Notes: a model not told the origin generated them from the sequence alone. DNA of 64,000 nucleotides from Rhizoclosmatium globosum (GCA_002104985.1 MCGO01000006.1:310001-374000), one strand, 5' to 3'. Positions 22,890 through 37,174 are shown, numbered from the stretch's first letter. Numbers and translations: made by a program.

Positions 22890-24439
22890 TTATTTGTAAA
22901 TAAACTGAATCTTAGGATCTGATGATAGAATTTGGTCCAAGGTTGCACTGGCAATGTCAAACTCGGTGCAGATCTCTGTTTCGGTCATGATTAGTAACTT
23001 CCAATACTGCCCGTCAATGACAGTACAAACCATCAAAATGGTGCTTCCCATCCAAAAACCTGCTTAGCTTTTTCAAGTCCATTGACGTCGGGGATCCAAC
23101 TGTAGTGCTACTTGTGCTGGGGAGTCCAAACACTGGCTCGCTCCCAAAGTAGACTTCACAAAACACAGGATATTTGTGCACACGATATAAAAAGTTGTTC
23201 AAAACTCCAAATACAAACAGGCGTCTGTCGAAAATTCAGTTGGTATAGTAACATAAAGTAGATGATCCAAACCTAATGTCAATGTTTAATGACCGAACGT
23301 CATGTTCCTCGCACCACTCTTTGACCGTTAATCCAGGTTTCAGCGAAGACAAGAGGGTGAATAGAGTGGAAATGTTGTGCTCTCTGATAAAGTCGAATCA
23401 GTAAATCCTCTATAGATCTGAACCCTCGTTTACCATCCTTCCGTACAAACGCCAGCATTTCATATTGCAGATCTTCGTTCTCCAACAGCGTCAGCATATT
23501 ATTGCTCTTGAGCGTGTAAATATTGGAATACTACAAGATCTTAAATCTCCAAACATCAAATCAACTTAATTTACCTGAAAGATGTCCACAAGTTTCACGC
23601 AACCATAATACAGCAAATGCTGGATGGACAGTCGTACAAGCCCTAATTCTACATCAGCAATCTCTGATATTCGTTTCACAGAAAGCGCTCCGTTGATGAA
23701 AGGAATCACACGAAGTATCGTCATATCCCATAAGCGATCTACGATTCGAGCCAAATGATAAACCTGTACAGGAACTTGCCAGTCGTGGACTGTGGCTGGA
23801 GGTGCTCGGCTTTGAAAGAGTTTAAGGTTGATTGCTTCAACGTCACCTATAATTGGTGAACGCAGTTAGAAAAAAAAACGGCCTTGACTGGTTAGAACGC
23901 GATGCAAACTCAACTGATATTGATTCTGCATTCGAATACGTGTTCAAGTCTTGTAAAAGTTGATCCATAATACTAAAGACTTTCGGTTTCGTGTCTTTGT
24001 TGCTCAAGAGTCCGCTTTCAAGTTCGAGGGATCGCAGGATTCGTGACATTTTGCGCACGACTTGCTCGTATGGCTGCGTCTTGTCGTTACTGCAGATGAA
24101 ATCAGCAAGAATTGAGCACCCAAAAGAGACGCACCTGTCAAAAACAAAGACAAGGTTGAATAGGAACGCATTTCGTTCATACTTTGCGTCCTCAATACTG
24201 ACAGGGTGGCCAATTATCGTCCGTGAAGAAGTGGCAGTGAGAGAGACGAGGCGGTTGCACAGGGCGGGCTTTGGAATGACGTATTCAGAGACGTGTTCAA
24301 AGATTACAATGTCGTCCTTGTGTGTTTCGTTTGGGCGTCCAGAAACAACACTACCCTCGGGAACTGAATAAACGACGACAGGACCTTGGATTGGATGGAA
24401 CTCGGAGTAGAAAATGGCCTTTATCGGTGCGAATCTCAT
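22890..24439 (-). CDS. NPR2: NPRL2, catalytic-type subunit of GATOR1 (SEACIT)
   Basis: NPRL2 with NPRL3 and DEPDC5/Iml1 forms GATOR1, which turns off the Rag GTPase Gtr1 when amino acids are scarce. The start MRFAPIKAIFYSEFHPIQGP at 24439 is diagnostic. It continues with PVVVYSVPEGSVV and YVIPKPALCNRLVSLTATSS, then ERNAFLFNLVFVFD, YEQVVRKMSRILRSLELESG, then DLTVQVYHLARIVD-like sequence, MTILRVIPFINGALSVKRIS, and VELGLVRLSIQHLLYYGCVK. The C-terminal part (GFRSIEDLLIRLYQRA, LDGKHHFDEICTEF) ends in QILSSDPKIQFIYK. A 56-base intron (about 22971-23026) is needed to join the last two exons. The start lies only 50 bases from that of CSF1 on the other strand, so both must share one short promoter. 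Confidence 0.88.
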
Positions 24440-24489
24440 GGATGGCGTTGGTTTTGATGGATTTTTGTTTGTTGGATTCAGAGTGAAAG

Positions 24490-27400
24490 ATGGTCGACTT
24501 TGGTTTGTTTCCTTCCTGTCTCAGTCGGATACAGGGTACTAATACTTCTGCCTATCCAGTACTGTTTACTGTCATATGCTTTGGGTCGGCAGTCCTCGCC
24601 ATCGTCCATCTCTTCTATACCCCGCGGATATTGGGAACAACCATCTCGATCGGACTAGGCTTCTTTCTCGGCCGAAAAGTCCAACTTAGTCTAGGTGAGC
24701 GAGCGGATGCAGCGGCTCGAGACCCTGAGCTCCCGGTTGTAATTCCTAACACCCCCATCCCCTTAGACTCCTTGACCATCTCACCAATCTCCGGAAAAGT
24801 CATGTTCAAAGGATTCAAATACAAATCATGCGATCTATCTCTCGTTATCCTTCGCGGTCATTTCACGTTTCGCTTTTGGAACTTTACAAATAAGACCCAC
24901 TCCCCATGAATATACGTCTGGACGGATTCGAACTATTCATATACAATAACTCTGGAGCTTATGATCGTCTGAAGGCTATGTTGGAGAAGGAGCAGAAGCA
25001 GAAGAACGAGCAGAATCACCCATCGCCAGTCACTGTTGAGAGTCATCCTGCAATGGCGAGAACTTCAAAAGAACAGCTTGCGGGAGGATCTATTGCTGGG
25101 AATCATGCTGCTTCGATAGAAGTGAAACCCAAGGATCCATTACCTCCTGCCACTGCATCAAGCTGGGAGATTCTCGTTTCTCGTCTGTTCCCATTCACAT
25201 TAGTCGGACTTCAAGGAGCGATTGTGATTGGAAATAGTGATATCTCTACATTAATGGTCGTGGATTACCAAGATATGACGGGAACCTATACACGAGAAGT
25301 CTTGGTGCGTTTCCAGAAACTCAAGAATGCTGCTTTCTAACTCCCTATTCTAGGCAGAATGCATTCAAAATATACGTCCGGAGTTGTGTCGGTACGAATT
25401 GAAACTTCGTTTGGGCAAAGGCCGCGTTAGTTTCCGAAAGAATATGGATTATCGGGATCCATCGTTAAACCAAGCGGCTCGATTACGTATCTCACGCATG
25501 CAGCAAGAGAAAGTGAAGCGGCGGGGAAAGTTTTGGAATTCAGGAGGCACTGCGACCAACAATTCGTTGGATGGTGGTGGTTTGGTTCCGCAAGACGAAG
25601 AGGCTGGTGTAGAATGGATTGGTCTTGTGAGATATAATGAAGATTACGAGGCTGGTTTGGAGGGCGTTCAGTGGAGGAATATGGGAAAATCGAGGAGGCG
25701 ATTATAACAGAGTCACTTGAGGTTGTCTATTATTTAGAAGATCCAGGTAAAACACTTTCATACTCGTTTGCATGGCTTGATAATAAGCCGTCGAATAGGA
25801 ATTGTTGGCGTTGATACTGATCTGCCTGATCCTAAATGGGGTGTTGACTTGATTTTGATCAAGTCAACGGTCAATTATGGCCCGTGGACTAATCGGCAGA
25901 GGTTTGTAATGAAATTTGTGAAAATAGATGATTAATAATATGGATTAGACTGTTGATCCAGAATTATTTCTTTCCTCCATCCTACCGCTCCTATCCTCCA
26001 ACCGAAGCACCAGAGAAAGGATACCACAGACTGTACCCGAAATTTGCGCTTGAATTCAAGTTTCAGGAAGGCTGTTCATTTAAAGTCCCATTCCGAGAAG
26101 AATCCAAGGTATTTTCCAGCAAATTCCCAATATTCTCGACTAATGCTCTTCAGGATGCACAATTTGTAGAAGATAGTGTGAATATGGAGACTAGACGCTT
26201 GCAATTGAGTCTGAGAAATCCTGGCTGGCTCGAGTTTGCTTTCAAGGGCACGGGTTCTTTTTTGAAGTTTGACATTCCAATGACATCTCCTGCGGCTGGG
26301 TATTCGACAGTCATATCGATGAAAATGGAAAATCTTGTGTTATCTACGAGTTTAAACTACGCCGAGCTACTTCGTGCGGAAGCTGTGGAGGTTTGTGGTA
26401 TATTTACAAGAAGCACTGATTCTAACCATCTTTATCAGCTCGATTGTTTCTTAAAAAGTCCATTGAAGTGGAATGGAGAACGTATATGGAACTACAACGT
26501 TCACATTGAGAATGGAAAACTGCATTACTTGATGGACCATATGACTCTCATCCAAGATTTGACAAGCGACTTGTCTTATTCACCATCCCCTCCAAATCCT
26601 GCTTATTTTGTTCCGATCGCGTATCAAATCAAAGTTGGACTTCACAACCTGGAAATCATGCTTTGTTCAAATCGAAACAATATTATTCACATTGCCAACG
26701 ATATCGAGGAAAATTGTAAGCTGATTTTTGAAGGAGTTGAGTGAATGCTGCTGATACAAATTTCTTCCCTTAGCTTTCATCAGACTCAAAGTTGAACGTG
26801 GAGAGCTTGGAATCGAAATGCCATATTTGCTAGCGAGACCCGTTATAAATGGAATCAGCTTTAGTTTCCAAGCCCAAACTGGAGAAGTAGCCGTGCTATA
26901 CCCTCAATCACACGGTATTGGTGCTTTCATGACTGAGGCGGCGAAGGACGTTGGAAGATTTCAGAGTTTGAAAGTTAGCGGAAGCTATGAATATTACGAC
27001 GTTTATGTTGAGACACCAGATGGACCGGATGCCATTACGATCGAGGTGGAGGTAAAGAGTCTTTGTTGAGCTTTAACCGAATCTTACTTCGTTATAAGCT
27101 CGATACTGCTGCACTGAAATCGTATGGCTTCGTTGTCACTTCCCTGTTAGACGTCTTGTCAAATTATTTGGGGCAGTTCAGACATAGTATCAGTATTGAG
27201 GATTATCGGTTGAAACTATCGGATCCATTGAAGTTCAAAGCCCAACGGGCGAAAATGCAACATGATACTCACCATACAAATACGATGGAAATATCAGTTG
27301 ACATTGTGGCCATTGAATCGTTTATTATTCTTCCAGAAAACCTCTTCGATTGCGATTATGCTTCTATTTTGCATATTGATCGTATCGCGTTAGATATGGC

Positions 27401-30400
27401 CAGTAATAATTCGGAGCAAAGTAAGAAATTGAGCTAAATTCTTAAGATTGTGAATCTAACAATGACGTAGTTTTGAAGGTTGTGACAAGCCCTATTGCTT
27501 GGACTCGTGCGAAGACTGAAGCCATCTTCTCTATCGAGAATATTCGACAAATATTTGATGTGGCGCTGGCAGAACCCAAAAACTGCTTAAATATTGGCGG
27601 CTTGGAAGTATTGAATCGACAGCTGTTTGGTCCGAGCCCAAAGTTTAAAGTGTACGCCTCTGAAACAAGAGTTCATTGCCATCCAATTCTTGGCGAAATA
27701 TTACCTCAGTTTATGCACGGCGTCTTCTCATCTTTGAGCTTTATTGGACATCATTTGTCTGGGGTTGACGACGGTTTACCGACCAAATCAGATCCCACTA
27801 TTGATGTAGTAAAGGTTCGCGTTGGCTCTATCAAAGTCAGTTTGTGGGGAATTGATTCTGTCACATTCCTGGAACTTGAACGCGGCATCAAAATTCAATA
27901 CGACTCCTTGATAACAAGCAAATGGACTAACAGGACTTTACTTGATATACCCTGTGTGAATCTCAAAGTTCTTACTGCAACTGAAGAGCATGCTCAGAGA
28001 TGGCAAGATCAAGAATGGATTGAAGTGTTTAGCTTCGATACTTCAGTATCTGTGTGCTTCTTCTCCTTTTCCGCTGATGCGGAGGTGCGTAGGGCTGCTC
28101 AGCGTTCGTTCGTTATATCGCAGGATAAGCTGCAACGATGTTTGCAACTTTTTCATCCAAACAATGGAGTGGTAACTGACGAAAACGCGTTCAAAGTCCC
28201 TGCAGGAATGGATTTCGACTTGGATTACGAAGCTGAAATTGGAAAGCATAATCGGGCAAGAACAGACTTATCAGATGGGTATGTATCCTTCAAATTCGGA
28301 CGCTGGGATTCTAAATGGGAGTCATAGATTCAAGAAGTCAGGAGGACGCTTCCCTCGCTCTGCCGGCGCAAGTCCTTTCGCGTCTCGCTCTGGTTCGTTT
28401 GCAGGATCTAAGTTCAGCCTCGAAGCAAAGTACAAAAGCCATTTACGAAGCTTTCGAGAAACACATCAATTGCAATCAAACACAACAGAATTCGTGTCTT
28501 TCTATGGAGACTTTGTTCCTGCAAAGACAAACAAGAGAAGGGCGTTTCCGTATTCGGACATCGAGCTCTTGAATAGTGTTGAGTTTTCGGAAGTCATACC
28601 CAATTCGAAGATTATTGTTCGAACAAGCGAATCCATAAAAGTTCTGGTGACTCCATTTGCATTAAAAGCTGTGCAGCAGTTTGTTCAGCTGTCGTTAGAG
28701 GTATTTTCGTTTAAAATATTGAAATGATTAATTTATTTTGCAGATTGACAAGACGTTCGGCTCGTCACTTTTTGACGCGCTGCAAGTGTATTATACTTCA
28801 TTAATCGTCCGTCCTCTGATTTCAAATACTCAATATTCGACTTTGATCGTTTCGGCTCCGGATATTCACATTCAGTCAATCCAGGATATGAGATTCCCTG
28901 AAGCCGCATTGAACGGTGGAAATCCGTTTGATGACATCAAAAAGCGATATGGCTATTCAGATAGCTCATTGTGTTCAGTTGACATTCAAATTCAGAACTT
29001 CCTCCAAATATCAAACGCCGGAACAAAGACAGTCTCAACTTCATTCAATTCGCAACGCTTCATGGATGCACATTATTCGCTGGACATTGATGTATTTAAG
29101 CTGGTTGTCAGGTAATGGGCACTTAATAATTAAAAAATGGATTTATAAACGAAGTATCAGATTCCTCGGATCAGTGACGTCAGATAATGGTCAGAAGATA
29201 GATGGAATTCCGTCTTCTAAGCGTCTGGTCCCTGAAGTACCGGAACTACCTTGGAGTAGTCCTGTTGTGATGGAAGTTTTCTGCACTGATATTAAATGGC
29301 TCTGTGACTTTGAAAACAGCCCAAACTTGACGTCACCTAGCACTGTTGCCATCAATATGCAGTCTCAAACATTTAATGTTATTTTCATCAACGAAACCGC
29401 CGAAATCATGGCTGGTGCTGCAGTAATTTGGACTGTATTTGCCAATGATCTATACAATATTGCAACGAAGTATATGGAACAAGAGCAGTTGCGGCTTCAG
29501 GCTTATGTTGAGACTGTGATAAGGGAATCTGTCAAGCACTCATTAGTCGGAGATGCCAAATTTTTGATTTCGCCATCTTCTTTGTGGGTATTGGGCACGA
29601 GTTTCCGAAAGTTTCAAGTGGATTTAGGATGGAGGTTATTGGCTCATATTAGACACTGTGCAAAATCTCTAGGGGCTAACCGAATGAACCTCAAGACGGC
29701 GGCCACGCTAAAAAACACTCATATTAGTGAGATTTTACCTACTTTAACAAAGTGGTTTGGAATGAGGGACGATAGATCTGATCCAACCAAAAACCATATT
29801 CTTGGCCTCATCTTTGATGCTCGACCAAAAGATGCGGAAGCCATTGCCTCTGACATAATCAAATCGATTTCGGGATATACTACATCTATCGCATTTGTAA
29901 TCCAAAATGTGAAAATCTCGTCGTTTGCTCCTGGAGGAGGAGAAAACATATTCCAAATCAGCCCTCTGCTCATCCAAATTGATACGATAAAGAGAAACAA
30001 GATGGATATTCTCGAGAAGAAAAGTAGTCGAAGCTCTTTGACAACCAAAGATCTAGCCTCATCGCATTTCGTGGACATCTCCCTGTTCCTCTCGGCTTCC
30101 AAATCAAGTGTCTCCTTCAATCCAAACGTCTTTCGGCTCATACGTCACATAATTCGTGTATATAACCGCGTCACTCGTTTGTCGCTTTTAAGTTCGTCAA
30201 AAAAGGACAGTGCTGGTTCCCTTAAGTCCGTAGTCTCTGATAACATGGATTTTAGCTTAATTATGTCGACCGCAATTGACGAAGTGATGTTATCGGCTAC
30301 AGCAAACAACCTGAGCATGAAGTCTGTGGCGCGAAGTATGAGCATTAATTTGAGTTACTTCAGCAAGAGTACAGCATTCAACCTCCCATCCGATCTGCAA

Positions 30401-33400
30401 TTCTCTGGAACTGGAACCGTCACGAAAGTTATGGTCGATGTGTTGGAGTTATCTCCTCACGGTACTAACAGCTTGTTGTCTCTCCAAACAAATGGAATTA
30501 TGACCAACCTTTCTGGAAACTCAACGGCACTTGCTTCTTTCGACTTAATTGAACTTCGTCTACCCAAGTCTCTTTTAAAATTGCAAGCTTTCTTTGAGCA
30601 GTGGGGAGATACTTTACCTGAATATGGTGAGAGTAGTTGAGATGCTTCGGACTTGTCTGACTTAATTTGCAGATTTGCTTTTCAATCGATTGATGAAGGA
30701 ACTTGAAATGACATCCGGGCCAAGCCTTCCAAAACAATCGTCGCATAGAACAATCAGTATGGCATTGAAGACCAATGTGCAGATTATTGTTAAGTCGTTT
30801 GTTCTTGTGTCAGATCTACTCTCGACGCTACGATGCAAGTATTCCATATCTAACATAGTTGGTTTCATACAAAAACGAACGGCAGCTGATATTAACGATA
30901 TGGACTATTCTGCACGAATTGAAAGTCACAGAGTCGAATTTGAAACTCGAAATCATCATCAAACCAATAGTACCTCTTTGTATACTTTGCCAGAGGTAGC
31001 TTTTGAAGGCAGTTTTGCAAGTTCAGATGACGCGTCGAATCTGAAGGCATTATTGCACATAGGAATTCTTGAAGGCAGCTTTGACGTTCATTTAATTGAC
31101 CAACTGCTTACGTTGCAGTCGCTTTTGGGCTCTGAAATCAACGATATCGTGGAAATGGTGATGTTTTATTACAAGAGGCGTTTGGAAATGCCCCAGCCAT
31201 CGTCTGTTGTTCCCTCTAAGCCTTTCACGTATGACTTGAATATAATCGTTGGTGGTCTTCAAGTCGCAGCTGCGGGACCTCAAAGTACACTTTTATTAAC
31301 TGCAGACACATTCACAATTCGTACCCAAAATGTGGATTCTGAAACTCTCCGATGGACCCTCTCCTTGCAAAATTCAGCCTTTTCTTTAGTGGCCAATGGA
31401 CGAGATTTGGCAAGAATTGTTATTGGTGTAAAGCTTCAGAATCACTCTGTTGAAGAAAACAAATTTGAGTTGCTTTCGGATATAGACCCCAAAGAAAGAA
31501 TTGAAAAGTTCTTCTTGAAAATTTCAAAGCTAAATGGCGTACTACAACCTATTGGTCTTCCGAAGTTAATGGAATTCATGTTGTTTTATTCGAAAGAATT
31601 GGACGAGCGTTCTCGAATCAAAATTGCTGAATTGGAAATGATGAAGCAGAATGCACAGCGTTTGTTAACTTCAGTTAATCTACCGGCAACGACACCATCT
31701 GTTGAAGCAAAGAGCTTTTTCTTGGACAAAGTTGTTTTGGTTCAAGTTGATAACATTGGCATATCTGTACCTCTTAAAGACGATTTTGAAGGGGTCGGCA
31801 AACACGTTCCTGCTTTGCTTCTAGGTTTCCGCGATATTCAGTACGAATCATATCGTTTGGTTGAGAACCAGGGCGGAATTAGAGACATCAGTGTTCAGTT
31901 TGTCAACAAGTTTGATTCACACAACGAGTCTGATTTCTTGCCTGATAGTCATCCTGTGGAAAATCGTTTTTTGCTCAAGCATATCCAGGGTACTGTGCAT
32001 CAGTTTTTCAGAGAAAGCTTTGGCTCTGTAAAGATAAATGCTGGAATCCATGGGTTTGAATTGAACCTTAACTCTTCAATTACGCATCACTTAAATGCGC
32101 TCATATCTATTTATGAGAAAGAGCGAAATGTGTTCAATACTGCTACTTCCACCTCATCAACTGGTACTTCAGCGTCCAAGCCCCAAGTTCAATCGTTTAC
32201 CGAAATGGTGTTTGATTGCGACTTCGTGTTTGGTTCAGGGGTTTGTAAAATCAACTGTAAACATGTTTCCGACCCTAAACACAAGCGAGGGTCCTCCCAT
32301 ACGTCTGGTGTTGTGGAGGAAAACTACGATCTTCAAATTTTTAGTATTCCAGGCATAGGTTTCAAAATCAACGGAACCACTTGTTTTGGAGATGACTCTC
32401 ATCTTGATCGCCGAGTTCAACGTGGTATATATATCACGCAACACATTTTCGAAAGCGAAAACGTTCTGCACCCAACGGTATTAGCTTTCTTTTTGGATAT
32501 TGCATCAAGCATCAATCTAGACTTGTTGACTTCAGCAAGTAAGCCAGTTCCAAGTTCAGCTCAAAAGGACCCCAACGCCACTATTACCTCACTCGAAGCC
32601 CAAAAACATGAGATGACGTACTTTTTAAAGCTTTCGCAGACAAAAGTCAGCTTGAGTTGTTTGCCAGAATCTAAAGTGAATCTCAACTTTGTTCTTGAAG
32701 AGGCCGATGTCCTTGCTTGCTTTGTCCCCAACGCTCAACTTCAACCCCTAAACGCTATCAATCTTACGTGCTCTATTAAGGGTATGAATGGCTCGTTGAG
32801 GCATTCGTTCTCTCCTGAGGATTGTTTCAGATGGAGTGTCTCTCACCTGCTACTTAATTCTTCCTTCCTCTTCAGCCATGATACAAGAAACTATCTGTTC
32901 AAGCTTGACTCGGCATCAATTTCAGCTGCTCTAAATGTTCGCCAACTGCAAGACTTGTTGCTTTTCCAAAGACTCTGGATTACACCACTAGTTCCAACAA
33001 AAGCAGCCCAAACCAAAGATACCATTGACCAGCCTTCGGTGTTTGCGTCCTTATTACGGCTTCCAGGCTATTCAGATCAAGAGAAGCCGTTTAAGGATTC
33101 ATTTCATTTCGTACTTCGGCTTCCCTCTGTATCCTTATCCTCTGACTTTGGTCAAAGTGTGGGCAAAACATCGCTTGTAGTGTCTAATTGGGTTTCAGTT
33201 GCTGATGTGGGTTGGACAAACAAGTCCTTTGGTACCAAAAATCTTTCATCATCTGTTGTTTCCATTCGCTGTTTATCTGAAGGGCGATATAGCGGCGAAG
33301 CCAACGTTGTTAACCCTCAGTTAATGGTACTTGGAACAAATAACTATGATCCGTCAAACAACGAAATCATAACAGTTGGAATTCTGAATGTGGAAAGACT

Positions 33401-34772
33401 TGATGTACAGCTGCAGTTCCAGTACGAACGAATTCTGATTGTTGACGCTCAACCGCTAGATTATCTCATGATACAGCGTTGGATTTCGAATGAGGGCGTA
33501 TTGACACTTTGTTCTGACTTGAGTGTAGTTATTGACAGCTTCAAGGCGATTGTATCGCGGCGAACAATTCCCGCCCTTCTTCAGCTTGTTGAGCGCATCA
33601 AAACTGCTATGGAAGAGAAAATTAATCTGGACCTGTCCTTGTCTCCACCAACGTCACCAAAACTTCGACGTTCCAGCAAAGTTGCAAGTCGAGTGACTTT
33701 GACTTCAAACTCTCAGATTCTACCACACTCAGACGCAATGGTTCGCAATATTCTTTGGTATAAAACCGGACTGAACTGTTTGGGTCGAGTAAAAGTCCAA
33801 GTGAATCACGTTTTACTTAATTTCATGCGTTATAATTTCAGAGACCCAGATTGTGCTCGGGTAAGTTACGTGTGAAATGCCCAATTCTATACTTATTGTG
33901 TCATTCAGATAATTTCTAAAGCGGTGGCTATTTCTTTGGATCATCAATGTCAGAGTGAAAATATTTTACGGGAATCCATCAAAGTAACAATGGACGGAGT
34001 ATCGGTGAAGAAGAGTACAACCCGTTCCTTGACTCCGGAAGAGGAAAGAATGTGGTCAGCATTAGGTGCGTTGTAAGATTTCAATCTTGTTCACAAACTT
34101 AATTGCATTTAGAATGGTTCACGTTTTTGGGATCATCTTCCTCCAAAAATGTTGCGACAGTCCCAGCAATCGCTATAAGCCTTGAAGCGTTGTCCTACTT
34201 GGCCGAGAAGCGTGTTGAACTGGGCGGAGAAACTACGTTCGCATCCCAGATTGATATTGCGCTCAACTTTGGTCTCTACAAGTTCCTTCAAGAACTTGTG
34301 GAGTTTTATGACTCCGCCTTCAAACAATCTGGTGATGGTGGTATGCTCCTTACACCGACTAAAGTTGAACTGCTTGAGGTTGAGAATATTGAACAAGCTG
34401 TGGACTTTTTGGCATTCGAATACAAAAACGGAGACTTTAAGTTTGATCCTCAATTGAAAGTGACAGGAGAAGCAACGCCTCGTGAATTGATTGAGTGGCT
34501 GGGAGTGAATAAGACAAGGATTCCAGAGTTACTGTATACAAAAGTTGGGATACAGCTTTCAAACTTGATTGTATGGGTAGCACGAAATGCATGATGAATG
34601 TAAAAATATAGAGTTTCAGTTCATTGTATCAGTTTTTAATTTCTCTCAAATCGTGCTACAAAGAAACCAATGCTATTTCTTTCCATTTAAAGCAGAAGTA
34701 TTGATTCCAGAGTTGGCTATGCTTGTTGAAACTGGTTCTTTGGACATGGTTGTGAACTTAATTATGGAATAA
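24490..34772 (+). CDS. CSF1: CSF1/BLTP1-type bridge-like lipid transfer protein
   Basis: CSF1-type proteins form long hydrophobic channels (repeating beta-groove) that move lipid between the ER and other membranes. The reading frame covers over 10 kb in some 14 exons and gives roughly 3,100 residues, close to the yeast length. The N-terminus has a membrane anchor (YPVLFTVICFGSAVLAIVHL) followed by the family start ISPISGKVMFKGFKYKS and LSLVILRGHFTFRFW. Next come IRLDGFELFIYNN, then long stretches of beta-rich sequence without enzymatic motifs. The largest single exon runs from about 30672 to 33859. The end is PELAMLVETGSLDMVVNLIM. Single bases are missing in CCCC at 24902-24905 and in GGG at 25683-25685; elsewhere the frame is clean. 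The separate open frames in this stretch are exons of one gene. Confidence 0.85.
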
Positions 34773-34926
34773 AAGAAAGATCATGCATACTTTCTCTTTT
34801 CTCTGCTTTCTTGAGTTTAAAATGTTCACGTCGCCCTATTACAATGAATCGAACAGCTAAACCAATAGCATTTCAGTCTTTGTTAACTTCACAACAATAG
34901 GAAGTGACCAAAGATAAACTGCACTA

Positions 34927-36924
34927 ATGCCTCCTGCCAACCAAATCACGCAGCGTAATTTACCATTAGTGGATAAACACATCTTGATAACTACAGATGA
35001 GCTTGTTCATGAGCTTCAATCACAAATCGAAAGCCAAACAATGGTTGTCGAATTCTTGCAAAAACAGTACAAGCATATGCGAGCTCGGTTTATGGATATG
35101 TTGATTGAAAGTGAGGAAATGAGAGAAATGCTGAAACTATTTTATGCTGTTTCCAACGAGTTAAAGGCTCAAAAGTCTCCCTCCCGTGAGCAATGGAAAA
35201 TCATCATATCTCTTGACAAGATTGTAAAGTTAATTGACAGTGGGTCTGCCAAGAATCTTCCTGCAAAGATTACTCAACAGTATGAGCTTGAAGTGTACAC
35301 TGACGATGACGTAGCTTTGGATAATCCAGGGCACGCTGACATTACTATCATCAAAAATACACAGGATATTCCTCGCTCAAATTCCAGCTTCTTTGAGGAA
35401 CATCCAAATATGGGCGCACTACTCAAGTTCCCACTGTTTGCCAGTTTCCCAAAGTACATCATGCAACAGATTTCTTTGAGTTCTTATGAAATGAGAAGAA
35501 GAAAAGGACAATTTCTTGTTAGAAAAGGAGACGAAGGCGCCGAAATATACTTTTTGACAGAAGGAACAGCAACAGTGATTCTTGACAACCATGGAAGTAC
35601 GGACCTCCAACCAGTCACATTCTTTGGCGAATTGGGAGTGTGTAAGTTGTGCATTTTAAATAACTACATTTCTTATTTGTTTACTCTGGCAGTATTCAAG
35701 TTTCGACGTACCGCAACTGTCGTCGCTAAAACCAATTGCATTGTCGTTGTCGTTACAAAACAAAAACTGAACGAAATTGTTGCAAATGATCAAGAAATCA
35801 AGAAACTTGTGGAAGACTTTACAGCACGTAAACAAGAATGGTGGGAAAAACAGCGATATGATCAAGGCCAAACCAACTTTGGTGCTGAATTTGTCAATGG
35901 AATCGCGCGTGAAGAAATTAAAAAGGTATGTTCAACCAATTAATTGAATAGGTCTGATAGTCCGATAGCTTGCCATATTTTCCGCTGCTCCAGATTCATT
36001 TTGTGATTCTCTTTCAATGCGAATGAAGTGTATTGTCTACAAAACTGGAGAAAATGTTTGTGTTGAAGGAGAAGAGTCAGATGCAATGTACTTTATTCTA
36101 AAAGGATCAGTTCAAGTTGTTGGCTTAAATGGAGCAATTAACGCTGAGTTGGCAGCAGGATCATTATTTGGAGAAGTTGGAGTCTTGCTAAAGATGAAGC
36201 GCACTGCGACCATTCGAGCCAAAGAAGAGTGCAACATCTTCAAATTAATGAAGCAGGACTTGGATACTGTTGTGAAAGATTTCCCAGTGATGGCAAATAT
36301 GCTGAAAACTGCTGCCGACGAACGGCTTGCAATGCTCAACAGTCGACAGACTACAGCAGAAAAACACGGGAAAAATGAACATGTGCCTGATCAATTTGAT
36401 TTAGAAATTGGATCGCAATCATTGGCAAAAGTAAGGGGCTTATCATGTATAATGGCTTTTGAATATTTGTGCCACAACAGCTTAGCCTTTTCAAAGGAGT
36501 TGAAGGTGCTGTTTTGGGTGAATTATCCATGAAAATGATAAGAAAATCTTGGAACAGTGGAGACTTCATTATCAAGTGCAATGAGAGGGGAGACTCCATG
36601 TTTTTTCTTGCAGCCGGAACAGCCCAGATTCAGAGTGCATTTGGAGAAGTCTTTGATACTGTGTCTGGTCCATCTGCCTATTTTGGTGAAGTTGCAATCA
36701 TGGAGCAAGTACCACGAACGGCAAGTGTAAAATGCATCTCACAATGCTCCACATACGAATTGAAACGAGATGACTTTATGAGTGTTATCAAAAAGTATCC
36801 TCAGATTTTGAAGCAAATCAAAGAGACAGCAGATGAGAGGATGCAGAATGTAAGTCAATGAATATCCTTGATGATCAGCTAATTAAGGTTCCATTAGTAC
36901 CTTATGCGTTCCATACTTGCTTAA
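34927..36924 (+). CDS. Protein with three cyclic-nucleotide-binding domains
   Basis: About 600 residues in four to five exons. An N-terminal helical/coiled region (ELVHELQSQIESQTMVVEFL) has no catalytic motif. Three cNMP-binding domains follow, each with the phosphate-binding cassette: FGELGV...RTATV in the first, FGEVGVLLKMKRTATI in the second, FGEVAIMEQVPRTASV in the third. All three keep the Glu that binds the ribose and the Arg of the RTA/RTS motif, so all may bind cAMP or cGMP. No kinase, channel or cyclase domain and no PKA inhibitor RRxS site is visible. The last exon adds only YLMRSILA after MQN. PKA regulatory subunits have two such domains; three in one soluble protein is unusual. 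It may act as a scaffold or sensor, possibly in the flagellum, but this is inference. Confidence 0.8.
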
Positions 36925-37174
36925 CATCGTTCAAAGAGCTCTATGATAGTTAAATAAATCTATTTTGAAATCTATACACAAAAGATAATCATGTCTATAG
37001 TAATCGATATCAGTAAGGTTGAGGGCCATCAGGCTTGTTTGACCAGTCTCTCAATGCATCCTCTCACATTCTTGTGAAATGTATAAGAACCATAGTTACA
37101 GTGTATGTAAGTTCAACGCTTTGGCTTTCACAATGAGTTGCAAGGAGATGTCCTTGGGATTCTCAGGCTGAATG

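Noticed and set aside
30675..33875. 1066-residue open frame as a separate gene
   Set aside because: It is bounded by good splice sites and continues the beta-rich CSF1/BLTP1 sequence on both sides, so it is one large exon.
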